This document shows positions 1 through 6,165 of a stretch of DNA of 36,676 bases, one piece after another. A program made the translations under genes and the position numbers. Positions within the stretch are counted from its first letter, which is position 1, and the number at the start of each line of letters is the position of its first letter. The stretch is from Lachnospiraceae bacterium (lineage in GTDB: Bacteria; Bacillota; Clostridia; Lachnospirales; Lachnospiraceae). The stretch spans positions 1 to 36,676 of the forward strand of contig JAUNTC010000008.1 in the NCBI GenBank assembly GCA_030538915.1, read 5' to 3'. The notes below the pieces were generated by a model, which was given only the letters and a program-made list of their open reading frames with translations, searched no databases and was not told the DNA's origin.

Positions 1-217
1 AACTGCAAAAAAAGTAAACCTCTATAACGGTAGTAAAGTCGCATGTAAAGTTCCGGCAGGAAAGAAAGTAGTTTTGAAAAAGCTTACACTCTCTAACGGA
101 AAGATTTATCTTGAGTTCCAGTATGGAAAGAAGGCTGGCTGGATGAGTGTAAATAATGAAAATTATAATTACAGATCACCTTATTTCAAATCCGTTTCCA
201 ATCGATTAGTTGGATAG
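1..217 (+). CDS. C-terminal end of a secreted SH3-like domain protein (5' partial)
   Basis: An open frame enters from the left edge (codons begin at base 2) and stops with TAG at 215-217, giving the last 71 residues of a protein. The fragment has alternating hydrophobic and basic beta-strand-like segments (NLYNGSKV, KVPAGKKVVLKK, GKIYLEFQYGKKAGWMSV) typical of bacterial SH3-like domains, which are usually extracellular and often attached to cell-wall enzymes or surface proteins. The catalytic or targeting part, if any, lies outside the window. The region directly downstream is degraded, so this gene may sit at the edge of a decayed segment. The SH3-like assignment rests on pattern only. Confidence 0.5.
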   Translation, partial: TAKKVNLYNGSKVACKVPAGKKVVLKKLTLSNGKIYLEFQYGKKAGWMSVNNENYNYRSPYFKSVSNRLVG

Positions 218-353
218 AGCCGGTGACTGTATCAGGATTCATTTATAATCCAGGCTTCGTGTATCTGGTCGTGAAAGTAATCGAAAAAATGCATATGAAG
301 CACATTTGGATCGCTGTGAGAAGGCAGCAGTAAGGGCAAATATATGAAGTACA

Positions 354-554
354 ATGATGCCGCCGATTTATCGGATCATATCCATGAGCGGTGTATTGTT
401 TGCATTGGAGGAAATGTCACAGTACAAGAGAGAAACAGTAAAAGGGAATACGAGAAAAGAAAATGCGCTTGTTACACTCGATTATGTTACATTTGGATAT
501 GATGAACATGTAGTGCTTGATGATGTCAGTTTTCAAGTAGAAGAAGGAGAATAA
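354..554 (+). pseudogene. ABC exporter remnant (linker and start of the nucleotide-binding domain)
   Basis: The 66-residue frame reads as the junction between the membrane domain and ATPase domain of a fused ABC exporter: a last-helix-like segment (IISMSGVLFALEEMSQYKR), a linker, then the first strands of a nucleotide-binding domain (LVTLDYVTFGYDEHVVLDDVSFQVEEGE). That is exactly where Walker A should follow, but the frame stops with TAA at 552-554. No Walker A, signature or Walker B motif occurs downstream, and most of the membrane domain is missing upstream. It is therefore a fragment of a gene that would normally be near 570-600 codons. The family call is fairly safe; the substrate is unknown. 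Confidence 0.6.
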
Positions 555-631
555 CAAATGAACAGGTGATCGCAATCTCTCGTAGAGTGTCTTCCGCGGC
601 TGGGCGCAGGATAGAAATATCAAACTAGAAA

Positions 632-646
632 TGTGACAATATCACA
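632..646. promoter_or_regulatory. CRP/FNR-like palindrome upstream of trxA
   Basis: TGTGA-CAATA-TCACA, with the CRP half-site TGTGA but a 5-base rather than the classical 6-base spacer. It lies about 23 bases upstream of a possible -10 (TATAGT, 669-674), where it would overlap or replace a weak -35. The convergent neighbour at 1095-1754 encodes a Crp/Fnr-family regulator whose recognition helix carries the R-E-x3-R arrangement known to read TGTGA-type half-sites. The regulator-site pairing is an inference. Confidence 0.4.
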
Positions 647-704
647 GAAGAGAAAAAGTAAATCTGATATAGTGTAGTCAGAAAAGAGAAAGGAGGACAA
701 ATAA

Positions 705-1013
705 ATGTCAGCAATGAATTTGGATAAAAATAATTTTCAAAATGAGGTAATGGAATCTAATAAACCGGTATTAGTAGACTTCTGGGCATCCTGGTGTATG
801 CCGTGCCGAATGGTTGGACCGGTAGTGGAAGAAATTGCGAATGAACGCTCTGATATTAAAGTGGCGAAGGTCAATGTAGACGAACAGCCGGAGCTTGCAA
901 GAGAATTTAAGGTGATGAGCATCCCGACACTGCTCGTTATCAAAGATGGAAAAATCGTAAACCGCTCCGTAGGAGCAAAATCAAAAGAAGAAATTCTGGA
1001 GATGATGTCCTAA
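705..1013 (+). CDS. trxA: Thioredoxin
   Basis: A small cytoplasmic dithiol oxidoreductase of 102 residues, the normal thioredoxin length. The conserved buried Asp (D25), the active site W-C31-M-P-C34 and the cis-proline loop (MSIPT, P74) are all present. The active site is CMPC rather than the usual CGPC; residues between the cysteines are known in this superfamily to tune redox potential and partner choice. The start at 705 follows an AAAGGAGG ribosome binding site with 7-base spacing. The gene is monocistronic: a CRP-like palindrome and weak -10 lie upstream and a hairpin terminator lies at 1053-1093. No thioredoxin reductase is nearby. A specialised thioredoxin-like protein is possible, but the fold assignment is secure. 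Confidence 0.93.
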   Translation: MSAMNLDKNNFQNEVMESNKPVLVDFWASWCMPCRMVGPVVEEIANERSDIKVAKVNVDEQPELAREFKVMSIPTLLVIKDGKIVNRSVGAKSKEEILEMMS

Positions 1014-1052
1014 ACGAAAATGCAATGAAGAAAATGGATAGCTGATAATTCA

Positions 1053-1093
1053 GACTGCATACAGAAAATACCCTCATCTGTATGCAGTCTTTT
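1053..1093 (+). terminator. Rho-independent terminator of trxA
   Basis: A perfect 13-bp stem (GACTGCATACAGA at 1053-1065 with its complement at 1077-1089) and an 11-base loop, followed by a short T run (1090-1093). It lies between the convergent trxA and crp-like genes. The opposite strand lacks a T run, so it serves mainly trxA. Confidence 0.85.
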
Positions 1094-1094
1094 G

Positions 1095-1754
1095 CTATTT
1101 ATCTTGAAGAGAAATCAATTTTTCCTTATGCAAAATAGTGATCGTGCCGCGGGATAGTTTTACTATCCCTTCATTTTGAAGATAGCGAAGCATTCTTGTG
1201 ATAACTTCCCGATGCGTACCGAGATGATTAGCAATCACTTCGTGAGTGATCTTCAGCTCGTTCGTATCTTCAATGGAAGATTCGTCTAAGAGAAATCCAG
1301 CAAGTCTCGCATCCATATTTTTCCACATGATCTGTTCGATAAGCCACATCACATCGGAAAAACGGGAAGCCATCAGTTCATTCGTATAATTGGCCAGAGG
1401 TGCAGAGTCCTCCATGATACTTTTATAGACATCCGGAGGGATGATCCAAAGTGTTGTGTCTTTTTCGGCTTCGATGGTTACTTCGAATTGGATGGAGTGA
1501 AGCATGCAGGGGGCGGAAAAGAGGCAGATATCCCGGTCAAACAGTCGATAGAGTGTGACCTGTCGCCCTTCTTCGGAATTAATATATGCGCGAAGCTGGC
1601 CGGAGTTTATAAGAAGAAGACCAGTACAGTCCGCGTCCCCATTGTGGATGATTGTCCCCTTTGGAAAATGTTTTTCAATCCTTGTATGATTGATTCGTTC
1701 CTGTTGTGCTTTCGTTAATTTGTCCCATACCGGGAAAACGCTTTCAAAGTTCAT
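1095..1754 (-). CDS. Crp/Fnr-family transcriptional regulator
   Basis: A 219-residue cytoplasmic DNA-binding protein, the normal family size. Residues about 10-115 form the cyclic-nucleotide-binding-like beta barrel (KGTIIHNGD, LLLINSGQLRAY). A long dimerisation helix follows, then a winged helix-turn-helix at about 168-210 (HEVIANHLGTHREVITRMLRYL). R182, E183 and R187 match the positions that contact TGTGA half-sites in CRP/FNR. There is no clustered N-terminal cysteine motif for an FNR-type Fe-S cluster; C43, C77 and C83 are scattered, so the effector is unknown. The ATG at 1754 is chosen because GGAGGTG sits just upstream. An upstream in-frame extension to 1862 would run through the promoter. 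It is divergent from the DUF134-NifX gene, from a consensus promoter within a shared inverted repeat. Confidence 0.88.
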   Translation of the reverse strand: MNFESVFPVWDKLTKAQQERINHTRIEKHFPKGTIIHNGDADCTGLLLINSGQLRAYINSEEGRQVTLYRLFDRDICLFSAPCMLHSIQFEVTIEAEKDTTLWIIPPDVYKSIMEDSAPLANYTNELMASRFSDVMWLIEQIMWKNMDARLAGFLLDESSIEDTNELKITHEVIANHLGTHREVITRMLRYLQNEGIVKLSRGTITILHKEKLISLQDK

Positions 1755-1784
1755 GTGTACACCTCCAATTCGCATTCTAACGTC

Positions 1785-1813
1785 ATTATAGATTCGAAAC
1801 GGGCATATGTCAA
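1785..1813 (-). promoter_or_regulatory. Consensus sigma-70 promoter of the crp-like gene
   Basis: On the minus strand the -35 TTGACA (1808-1813) and -10 TATAAT (1785-1790) are separated by exactly 17 bp, a perfect vegetative promoter. The -35 is the inner end of the left arm of the 1801-1834 inverted repeat, so a protein bound there would block it. Confidence 0.85.
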
Positions 1814-1834
1814 ATATATTATTGACATATGCCC
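1801..1834. promoter_or_regulatory. Inverted-repeat operator shared by divergent promoters
   Basis: 13-bp arms GGGCATATGTCAA (1801-1813) and TTGACATATGCCC (1822-1834) are perfect complements around an 8-bp AT spacer. Each arm is itself close to the palindrome GGGCATATGCCC. The -35 boxes of both divergent promoters (TTGACA) are the inner ends of the arms. Likely ligands are the DUF134 protein, with its sigma-4-like helix-turn-helix, or the Crp-like protein. Nearly the same 12-bp core recurs at 22053-22064. Confidence 0.7.
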
Positions 1835-1850
1835 ATAATAGCGCTATTAT
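1822..1850 (+). promoter_or_regulatory. Sigma-70 promoter of the DUF134-NifX gene
   Basis: TTGACA (1822-1827), a 17-bp spacer and TATTAT (1845-1850), the mirror image of the crp-like promoter. The -10 lies inside a second, perfect 16-bp palindrome (ATAATAGCGCTATTAT, 1835-1850), giving two independent dyads over one promoter. Confidence 0.78.
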
Positions 1851-1876
1851 GAAGAAAAGCAAGAAAGGAGCAGTTT

Positions 1877-2662
1877 ATGCCAAGACCAGTCAAATGCAGA
1901 AAAGTATATCATTACCCGGATGTTTTGGAATTTCTTCCGGCAGATAATAACGAGAAGCTGCCAGTCGTTCTGACAGTTGATGAGTACGAGACGATCCGTC
2001 TTGTGGATAAGGAAGGATACAGTCAGGAACAGTGCGCAGCATCTATGCAGATTGCAAGGACGACAGTTCAGCGGATCTATGAAAGTGCCAGGAAGAAGAT
2101 CGCGGATGCATTGATTGACGGCCATCCACTTCGGATTGAAGGCGGCGATTATAAAATATGTGATGGTCAGAGCAGCAACTGTGCCTTTGGCGGATGTTAC
2201 AAGCAGGAGCTTTATCAAAAATATGCAGTAGAAAAAGGAGAAGGTATAATGAGAATAGCAGTAACATATGAGAATGGACAGATTTTTCAGCACTTTGGTC
2301 ACACAGAGACATTTAAAATCTATGATGTAGAGGAAGGAAAAGTTGTACATTCAGAAGTTGTAGATACGAATGGAAGCGGACACGGAGCATTGGCAGGCGT
2401 TCTTAACGCATTGAATGCAGATGTATTGATCTGTGGCGGAATCGGAGGCGGCGCACAGATGGCGTTAGCGGCAGCAGGTATCAAGCTGTTCGGAGGTGTT
2501 TCCGGAGATGCAGATAAAGCAGTGGAAGCATTTATCAACGAAACACTGGATTACAATCCGGATGTGAAGTGCTCTCACCACGAGCATAGTCATGGAGAAG
2601 GACATACATATGGCGAGCATGGATGCGGAAGCCACGGATGTGGAAGTCATAGCTGCCACTAG
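1877..2662 (+). CDS. DUF134-NifX/NifB fusion protein with His/Cys-rich tail
   Basis: A 261-residue fusion. Residues 1 to about 100 are a DUF134 domain: it begins MPRPVKCRKVYHYP and contains a sigma-region-4-like helix-turn-helix (YSQEQCAASMQIARTTVQRIYESA). A short Cys-containing segment (C-x7-C-x4-C, about 102-115) follows. From about residue 125 comes a dinitrogenase iron-molybdenum cofactor (NifX/NifB C-terminal) domain (MRIAVTYENGQIFQHFGH, then the glycine-rich ADVLICGGIGGGAQ). The last 25 or so residues are His/Cys/Gly-rich (HEHSHGEGH, CGSHGCGSHSCH), a likely metal-binding tail. The start follows AAAGGAG. No nitrogenase genes are nearby, and such proteins are common in non-fixing Clostridia, so a role as a metal- or cluster-sensing regulator is an inference. 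A second start with its own ribosome binding site lies at 2249. Confidence 0.85.
   Translation: MPRPVKCRKVYHYPDVLEFLPADNNEKLPVVLTVDEYETIRLVDKEGYSQEQCAASMQIARTTVQRIYESARKKIADALIDGHPLRIEGGDYKICDGQSSNCAFGGCYKQELYQKYAVEKGEGIMRIAVTYENGQIFQHFGHTETFKIYDVEEGKVVHSEVVDTNGSGHGALAGVLNALNADVLICGGIGGGAQMALAAAGIKLFGGVSGDADKAVEAFINETLDYNPDVKCSHHEHSHGEGHTYGEHGCGSHGCGSHSCH
2234..2251 (+). promoter_or_regulatory. Internal ribosome binding site and in-frame ATG before the NifX domain
   Basis: AAAGGAG (2234-2240), an 8-base gap and ATG at 2249-2251, in frame, exactly at the first residue of the NifX-like domain. It could give a separate 137-residue product (2249-2662) from the same message. Related genomes often encode the two domains as separate genes, so this may be a relic of a recent fusion. 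Confidence 0.5.
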
Positions 2663-2681
2663 AGAATTGCGATAGAAGATG

Positions 2682-2737
2682 AAAAAGAAGCGGAAGCTTT
2701 TGTGATGAATGATCATGAAGCACCGCTTCTTTTTTTT
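2682..2737 (+). terminator. Rho-independent terminator of the DUF134-NifX gene
   Basis: AAAAAGAAGCGG (2682-2693) pairs with CCGCTTCTTTTT (2723-2734), followed by more T (to 2737). The loop is long, about 29 bases, but the stem and U-tract are convincing. Confidence 0.75.
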
Positions 2738-2774
2738 AGAAAAATCCAGTTTTTCTTCAATGTATCACGGCCTA

Positions 2775-2803
2775 TTGACATTGCCAGAACCATGTCATAA
2801 ACT
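2775..2803 (+). promoter_or_regulatory. Promoter of the 5'-nucleotidase gene
   Basis: TTGACA (2775-2780), 17-bp spacer, TAAACT (2798-2803). Transcription would begin near 2810, which argues against an upstream in-frame GTG at 2804 and for the ATG at 2885. Confidence 0.6.
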
Positions 2804-2884
2804 GTGAAAAGAGACAGAGACGACCGTCTAAAACAGTGCTTTAAGGCACATGAAAATAATTATGAAAAGGAAAAGCAAAATATT

Positions 2885-4852
2885 ATGAGAATACGAAAAA
2901 GATTGTTATCGATCCTTCTTGTGATCACATTTATTCTTCCACTTTTATCAGGTTTTGAAGTGGAAGCGAAAACAGCAGCAAAAAAGGTAGACGTTTTATT
3001 TACCCACGACACCCATTCCCATTTGAACAGTTTTTCTACACTTGTAAATGGAAAGTCGAAGGAAGTCGGAGGATTCGCAAGGATTAAGACATTGATCGAT
3101 CAGAAAAAGCAGAAAAATCCGAATACGCTTATTTTAGACGGTGGAGATTTTTCCATGGGAACATTAAGTCAGACTGTATATGAAACGGAAGCGGCGGAAC
3201 TTCGTATGCTTGGTTATATCGGAACGGATGTGACGACATTTGGTAACCATGAATTTGATTATCGCTCCAAAGGTCTTGCAAATATGCTTAAAACTGCAAA
3301 AAAATCCGGTGAGCGCCTGCCGGACCTAGTTGTCTGCAACATTGACTGGTCAAGCATGGAGAAAAAAGGTTTAAATGACGGACAGAAGCAGATAAAAGAA
3401 GGCTGTGAAACATACGGTGTGAAAGATTACACTGTCGTAAAGAAAGGCGATGTAAAGATCGCAGTTGTCGGTGTATTTGGAAAAGATGCGCTGGAGTGTG
3501 CACCAACTTGTGAATTGAAATTCAAAGACCCGGTAAAGGCAGTAAAGGAAACCGTTGCAACGATCAAGAAAAAGGAAAAGGTAGACATGATCGCCTGCGT
3601 ATCTCATGGCGGTACATGGGACGATGAGGAAAAATCGGAAGATGAGATCCTTGCAAAAGAAGTACCGGACCTTGATCTTATTATCAGTGGACACACCCAT
3701 TCCGAACTGAAAAAACCAATCCGGCACGGAAATACGTATATCGTTTCCTGCGGCGAGTATGGAAGAAATTTAGGCTCCCTCTCCATGACACAGAAGGAAG
3801 ACGGCCGCTGGAGTTTATCTGACTACAAGCTAAATCTCGTTTCTAAAAATATCAAAGCAGATAAGAAGACGCAGAAGCGCATTGATGCGTTGATGGATAC
3901 AGTGGATAAAAATTATCTTTCTAAATTTGGCTATACGAGAAAAGAAGTTCTGGCACAAAATGATATTAAATTTAACAGCTTGGAAGAGATGGGTACAAAG
4001 CACGAGGAATTAAATCTCGGCGATATTATGTCGGATGCATATGTGTATGCGGTGGAACATTCGCCGAAATACAACGGAGATCCGGTAGATGTGGCGGTTG
4101 TGCCAAGCGGAACTGTGCGTGATACTTATACAAAAGGTGACATCACAGTGGAAGATGTATTCAATTCATTTTCCCTTGGAATCGGAAAAGACGGCGTAGC
4201 CGGCTATCCTTTGATCAGTGCTTATCTAACCGGAAAAGAATTGAAGCTTGCAGCAGAAGTGGATGCCTCCGTTTCGGATTATATGACAACCGCAAGACTT
4301 TATTGCAGCGGATTGAATTTCACATACAATCCACATCGGATGATCCTCAATAAAGTAACCGATTGTTATCTTACAAAAGAAAATGATAAGAGAATAGAGA
4401 TCGAGGATGACAAGCTCTATCATGTTGTGACAGATCTCTACACTGGACAGATGTTAGGTTCGGTAATGAAAATGTCCTACGGACTTTTGTCTCTGGAGCC
4501 GAAGGACAAGAGTGGAAAGCCGATTAAGAATTTAGAAGATGAGGCAATCTTAGAAGGCAACAAAGAGCTGAAAGCGTGGGATGCCATCGCAAGATATATG
4601 CAATCCTTTGAAGATACAGACGGAGATGGCATTGCAAATGTACCACAGTACTATGCGACGACACATGGACGCAAAGTTGTAGACAACAGTAAAAATGTGA
4701 TCAACCTTGTAAAACATCCGAATAAATACTCAGCGATGATAGTTGGAATCGTTCTGATCATCATATTGCTTCTTGTTTTATTGGTTGTACTTGTACGCAA
4801 ACTGGTGAGAAAAATAAGACGTAGAGAGAAAAAAGAAAAGTCGGTTAAATAA
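2885..4852 (+). CDS. Exported, membrane-anchored 5'-nucleotidase/metallophosphatase
   Basis: A 655-residue surface phosphohydrolase of the UshA/5'-nucleotidase family, which releases phosphate from extracellular nucleotides. An N-terminal signal peptide (MRIRKRLLSILLVITFILPLLS) is followed by a calcineurin-like metallophosphatase domain: FTHDTHSH near residue 40, GGDFSMG, FGNHEFDY and, near 268, SGHTHSE supply the dimetal ligands. A 5'-nucleotidase C-terminal domain (GDIMSDAY, VPSGTVRDTY) binds the nucleoside. An EF-hand-like DTDGDGIA loop and a C-terminal membrane helix (about 617-638) with a very basic cytoplasmic end complete it. This anchor replaces the LPXTG found in Gram-positive relatives. 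The ATG at 2885 starts the signal peptide; its ribosome binding site is poor. The gene is monocistronic. The exact substrate (nucleotide, cyclic nucleotide, UDP-sugar) is not determined. Confidence 0.88.
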   Translation: MRIRKRLLSILLVITFILPLLSGFEVEAKTAAKKVDVLFTHDTHSHLNSFSTLVNGKSKEVGGFARIKTLIDQKKQKNPNTLILDGGDFSMGTLSQTVYETEAAELRMLGYIGTDVTTFGNHEFDYRSKGLANMLKTAKKSGERLPDLVVCNIDWSSMEKKGLNDGQKQIKEGCETYGVKDYTVVKKGDVKIAVVGVFGKDALECAPTCELKFKDPVKAVKETVATIKKKEKVDMIACVSHGGTWDDEEKSEDEILAKEVPDLDLIISGHTHSELKKPIRHGNTYIVSCGEYGRNLGSLSMTQKEDGRWSLSDYKLNLVSKNIKADKKTQKRIDALMDTVDKNYLSKFGYTRKEVLAQNDIKFNSLEEMGTKHEELNLGDIMSDAYVYAVEHSPKYNGDPVDVAVVPSGTVRDTYTKGDITVEDVFNSFSLGIGKDGVAGYPLISAYLTGKELKLAAEVDASVSDYMTTARLYCSGLNFTYNPHRMILNKVTDCYLTKENDKRIEIEDDKLYHVVTDLYTGQMLGSVMKMSYGLLSLEPKDKSGKPIKNLEDEAILEGNKELKAWDAIARYMQSFEDTDGDGIANVPQYYATTHGRKVVDNSKNVINLVKHPNKYSAMIVGIVLIIILLLVLLVVLVRKLVRKIRRREKKEKSVK

Positions 4853-4861
4853 CGTATCAAA

Positions 4862-4900
4862 AAAAGAGGCTGCGACTCATGAAAATGAGCCGCAGCTTTT
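4862..4900. terminator. Bidirectional terminator between nucleotidase and M42 peptidase genes
   Basis: A stem of GCTGCGACTCAT with ATGAGCCGCAGC (one A-C mismatch) and a short loop is flanked by an A run on the left and TTTT on the right, so it can stop transcripts from both convergent genes. Confidence 0.85.
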
Positions 4901-4917
4901 ATAATAGTTTTAATAAA

Positions 4918-5937
4918 TTATTTCTGGATATATTTCTTTAACAGTACGAATGTACTCTTAACTCCATCCATGTGAGATCTCTCATAATTGTGAGAAGCAT
5001 ATACTCCAGGTCCTACGAGTCCGTGACGGATATCGAATCCTGCACGAAGTGTAGCTTCTACGTCAGATCCATAGTGTGGATATACGTCGATTGCGTATCC
5101 AACACCTTCTTCTTTAGCAATCTCAGCAAGTGCAGATGTTACATCATAGTTGTAAGGGCCACCAGAGTCTTTTGCACAGATAGATACCATACGCTCTGTA
5201 CATCCAAGGTCAGATCCTACACATCCCATATCAACAGAGATCATCTCTTTTGTATCTGCAGCTACAACGCTTCCGCCGTGTCCAACTTCTTCGTATACTG
5301 TGAAGAGAAGAGATACTTTACGAGAAAGTTTCAGAGACTCTTCTTTTACACATTTAGCAAGTCCGAGAAGGATAGAAGCAGAAAGCTTGTCATCTAAGAA
5401 ACGGCTCTTGATGTATCCGCTTGGTGTGATCACTGTACGTGGATCCATAGCGATGATGTCTCCAGGCTGGATTCCAAGTGCAAGTGTTTCATCTTTTGTA
5501 GATACGTTTTCATCAAGAAGGATTTCCATGTTCTCTTCTTTTCTCTCAACTGGAGAGTCAGCAACGTGAGCAGATGGCTCGTTGTTAAGTACAACACCTG
5601 TGTACACGCGTCCGTCACGTGTGTGGATTGTACAGTTCTCGCCGTCAGCTGTTGGCCACTGATGTCCGCCAAGTGTTGTTGGGCGAAGTCTTCCGTTGTC
5701 TTTTACGGAGCGAACCATTGCTCCTAAAGTATCAACGTGAGCGGCAAGTACGAGTGGATTCCCCTCTCCACCGATTGTTACGAATACGTTACCTTTGTTA
5801 GAAAGCTCTGGCTCGAATCCCATATCTTCTAAAGTTTTCATAAGGTAAGCTGCTACTTCCTTAGTGAAACCAGATGGGCTTGGAATTGATGTTAAAGCCT
5901 TAAGCTCTTCTCCAATAAAGTCAAGATAATTTTGCAT
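4918..5937 (-). CDS. M42-family aminopeptidase (glutamyl aminopeptidase/endoglucanase-like)
   Basis: A 339-residue cytoplasmic dizinc aminopeptidase that trims N-terminal residues from peptides, usually as a tetrahedral dodecamer. The metal and catalytic residues of the family are all visible in order: AAHVDT (His and Asp), FLDDKLSA (bridging Asp), YEEVGHGG (catalytic and ligand Glu pair), SVDMG (Asp) and SHNYERSHMDG (His). The usual PDZ-like insert lies between the first and second motifs. The start at 5937 has GGGGGAT 7 bases upstream; an in-frame TTG at 5952 would add five residues and lacks a ribosome binding site. It is divergent from the folate operon with its own promoter, and terminates at the shared hairpin at 4862-4900. 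Substrate preference cannot be inferred. Confidence 0.9.
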   Translation of the reverse strand: MQNYLDFIGEELKALTSIPSPSGFTKEVAAYLMKTLEDMGFEPELSNKGNVFVTIGGEGNPLVLAAHVDTLGAMVRSVKDNGRLRPTTLGGHQWPTADGENCTIHTRDGRVYTGVVLNNEPSAHVADSPVERKEENMEILLDENVSTKDETLALGIQPGDIIAMDPRTVITPSGYIKSRFLDDKLSASILLGLAKCVKEESLKLSRKVSLLFTVYEEVGHGGSVVAADTKEMISVDMGCVGSDLGCTERMVSICAKDSGGPYNYDVTSALAEIAKEEGVGYAIDVYPHYGSDVEATLRAGFDIRHGLVGPGVYASHNYERSHMDGVKSTFVLLKKYIQK

Positions 5938-6005
5938 TTTTTTATCCCCCAATGCTATAAAATTTTTTATAACTATAGTCTAATTCATTTTCTCACAAAT
6001 AGCAA

Positions 6006-6035
6006 TGTATAATCTGAATATTTTTTGAATGACAA
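6006..6035 (-). promoter_or_regulatory. Candidate promoter of the M42 peptidase gene
   Basis: On the minus strand, TTGTCA (6030-6035) and TATACA (6006-6011) with an 18-bp spacer. The NrdR-like boxes start 7 bp upstream of this -35. Confidence 0.5.
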
Positions 6036-6054
6036 AAAATAGACACAATATATA
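6025..6054 (+). promoter_or_regulatory. Candidate upstream promoter of the folate operon overlapping an NrdR-like box
   Basis: TTGAAT (6025-6030), 18-bp spacer, TATATA (6049-6054). The -10 lies inside the first NrdR-like box and the second box covers the expected start site, a layout that fits repression. The -35 matches only 4 of 6 bases. Confidence 0.35.
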
Positions 6055-6079
6055 GATTCCCAAACACAATATATAGAAA
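6043..6079. promoter_or_regulatory. Tandem NrdR-box-like direct repeats
   Basis: ACACAATATATAGA occurs at 6043-6056 and identically at 6064-6077, 21 bp apart (two helical turns). The first 13 bases fit the published NrdR consensus acaCwAtATaTwGtgt; the last three do not. NrdR sites characteristically occur as phased pairs. They lie in the divergent M42/folC intergenic region. NrdR itself is not in the window. Confidence 0.5.
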
Positions 6080-6109
6080 AAATCGATAGGAAGCAGGAGA
6101 GAATTTCCG

Positions 6110-6138
6110 TTGTCAGAACGAAATGTTAGTGCTATGAT
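6110..6138 (+). promoter_or_regulatory. Promoter of the folate operon
   Basis: TTGTCA (6110-6115), 17-bp spacer, TATGAT (6133-6138), giving a start near 6145 and a leader of about 20-35 bases. Confidence 0.65.
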
Positions 6139-6165
6139 AAGGAAGTTAAAACATTTTCAGGAAAG

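Larger units (their letters stand above)
218..704 (+). other. Degraded intergenic stretch
   Basis: About 490 bases without an intact gene. A short open frame running through to a TAA at 331-333 encodes a hydrophobic-then-basic peptide (PVTVSGFIYNPGFVYLVV...) that I do not recognise. It is followed by an ABC-exporter remnant (354-554, listed separately), then about 75 bases with no recognisable content, then the thioredoxin promoter region with a CRP-like palindrome at 632-646. The mixture looks like a decayed gene or genes rather than a designed leader. Confidence 0.45.

Noticed and set aside
1755..1862. A 36-residue N-terminal extension of the Crp-like protein
   Set aside because: It would be translated across the promoter and operator. 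The ATG at 1754 has a GGAGGTG site and gives the normal family length.
1877..2662. Part of a nitrogenase cofactor pathway
   Set aside because: No nif, radical-SAM NifB or Mrp/NBP35 gene is nearby. NifX-like domains are widespread in non-fixing Clostridia.
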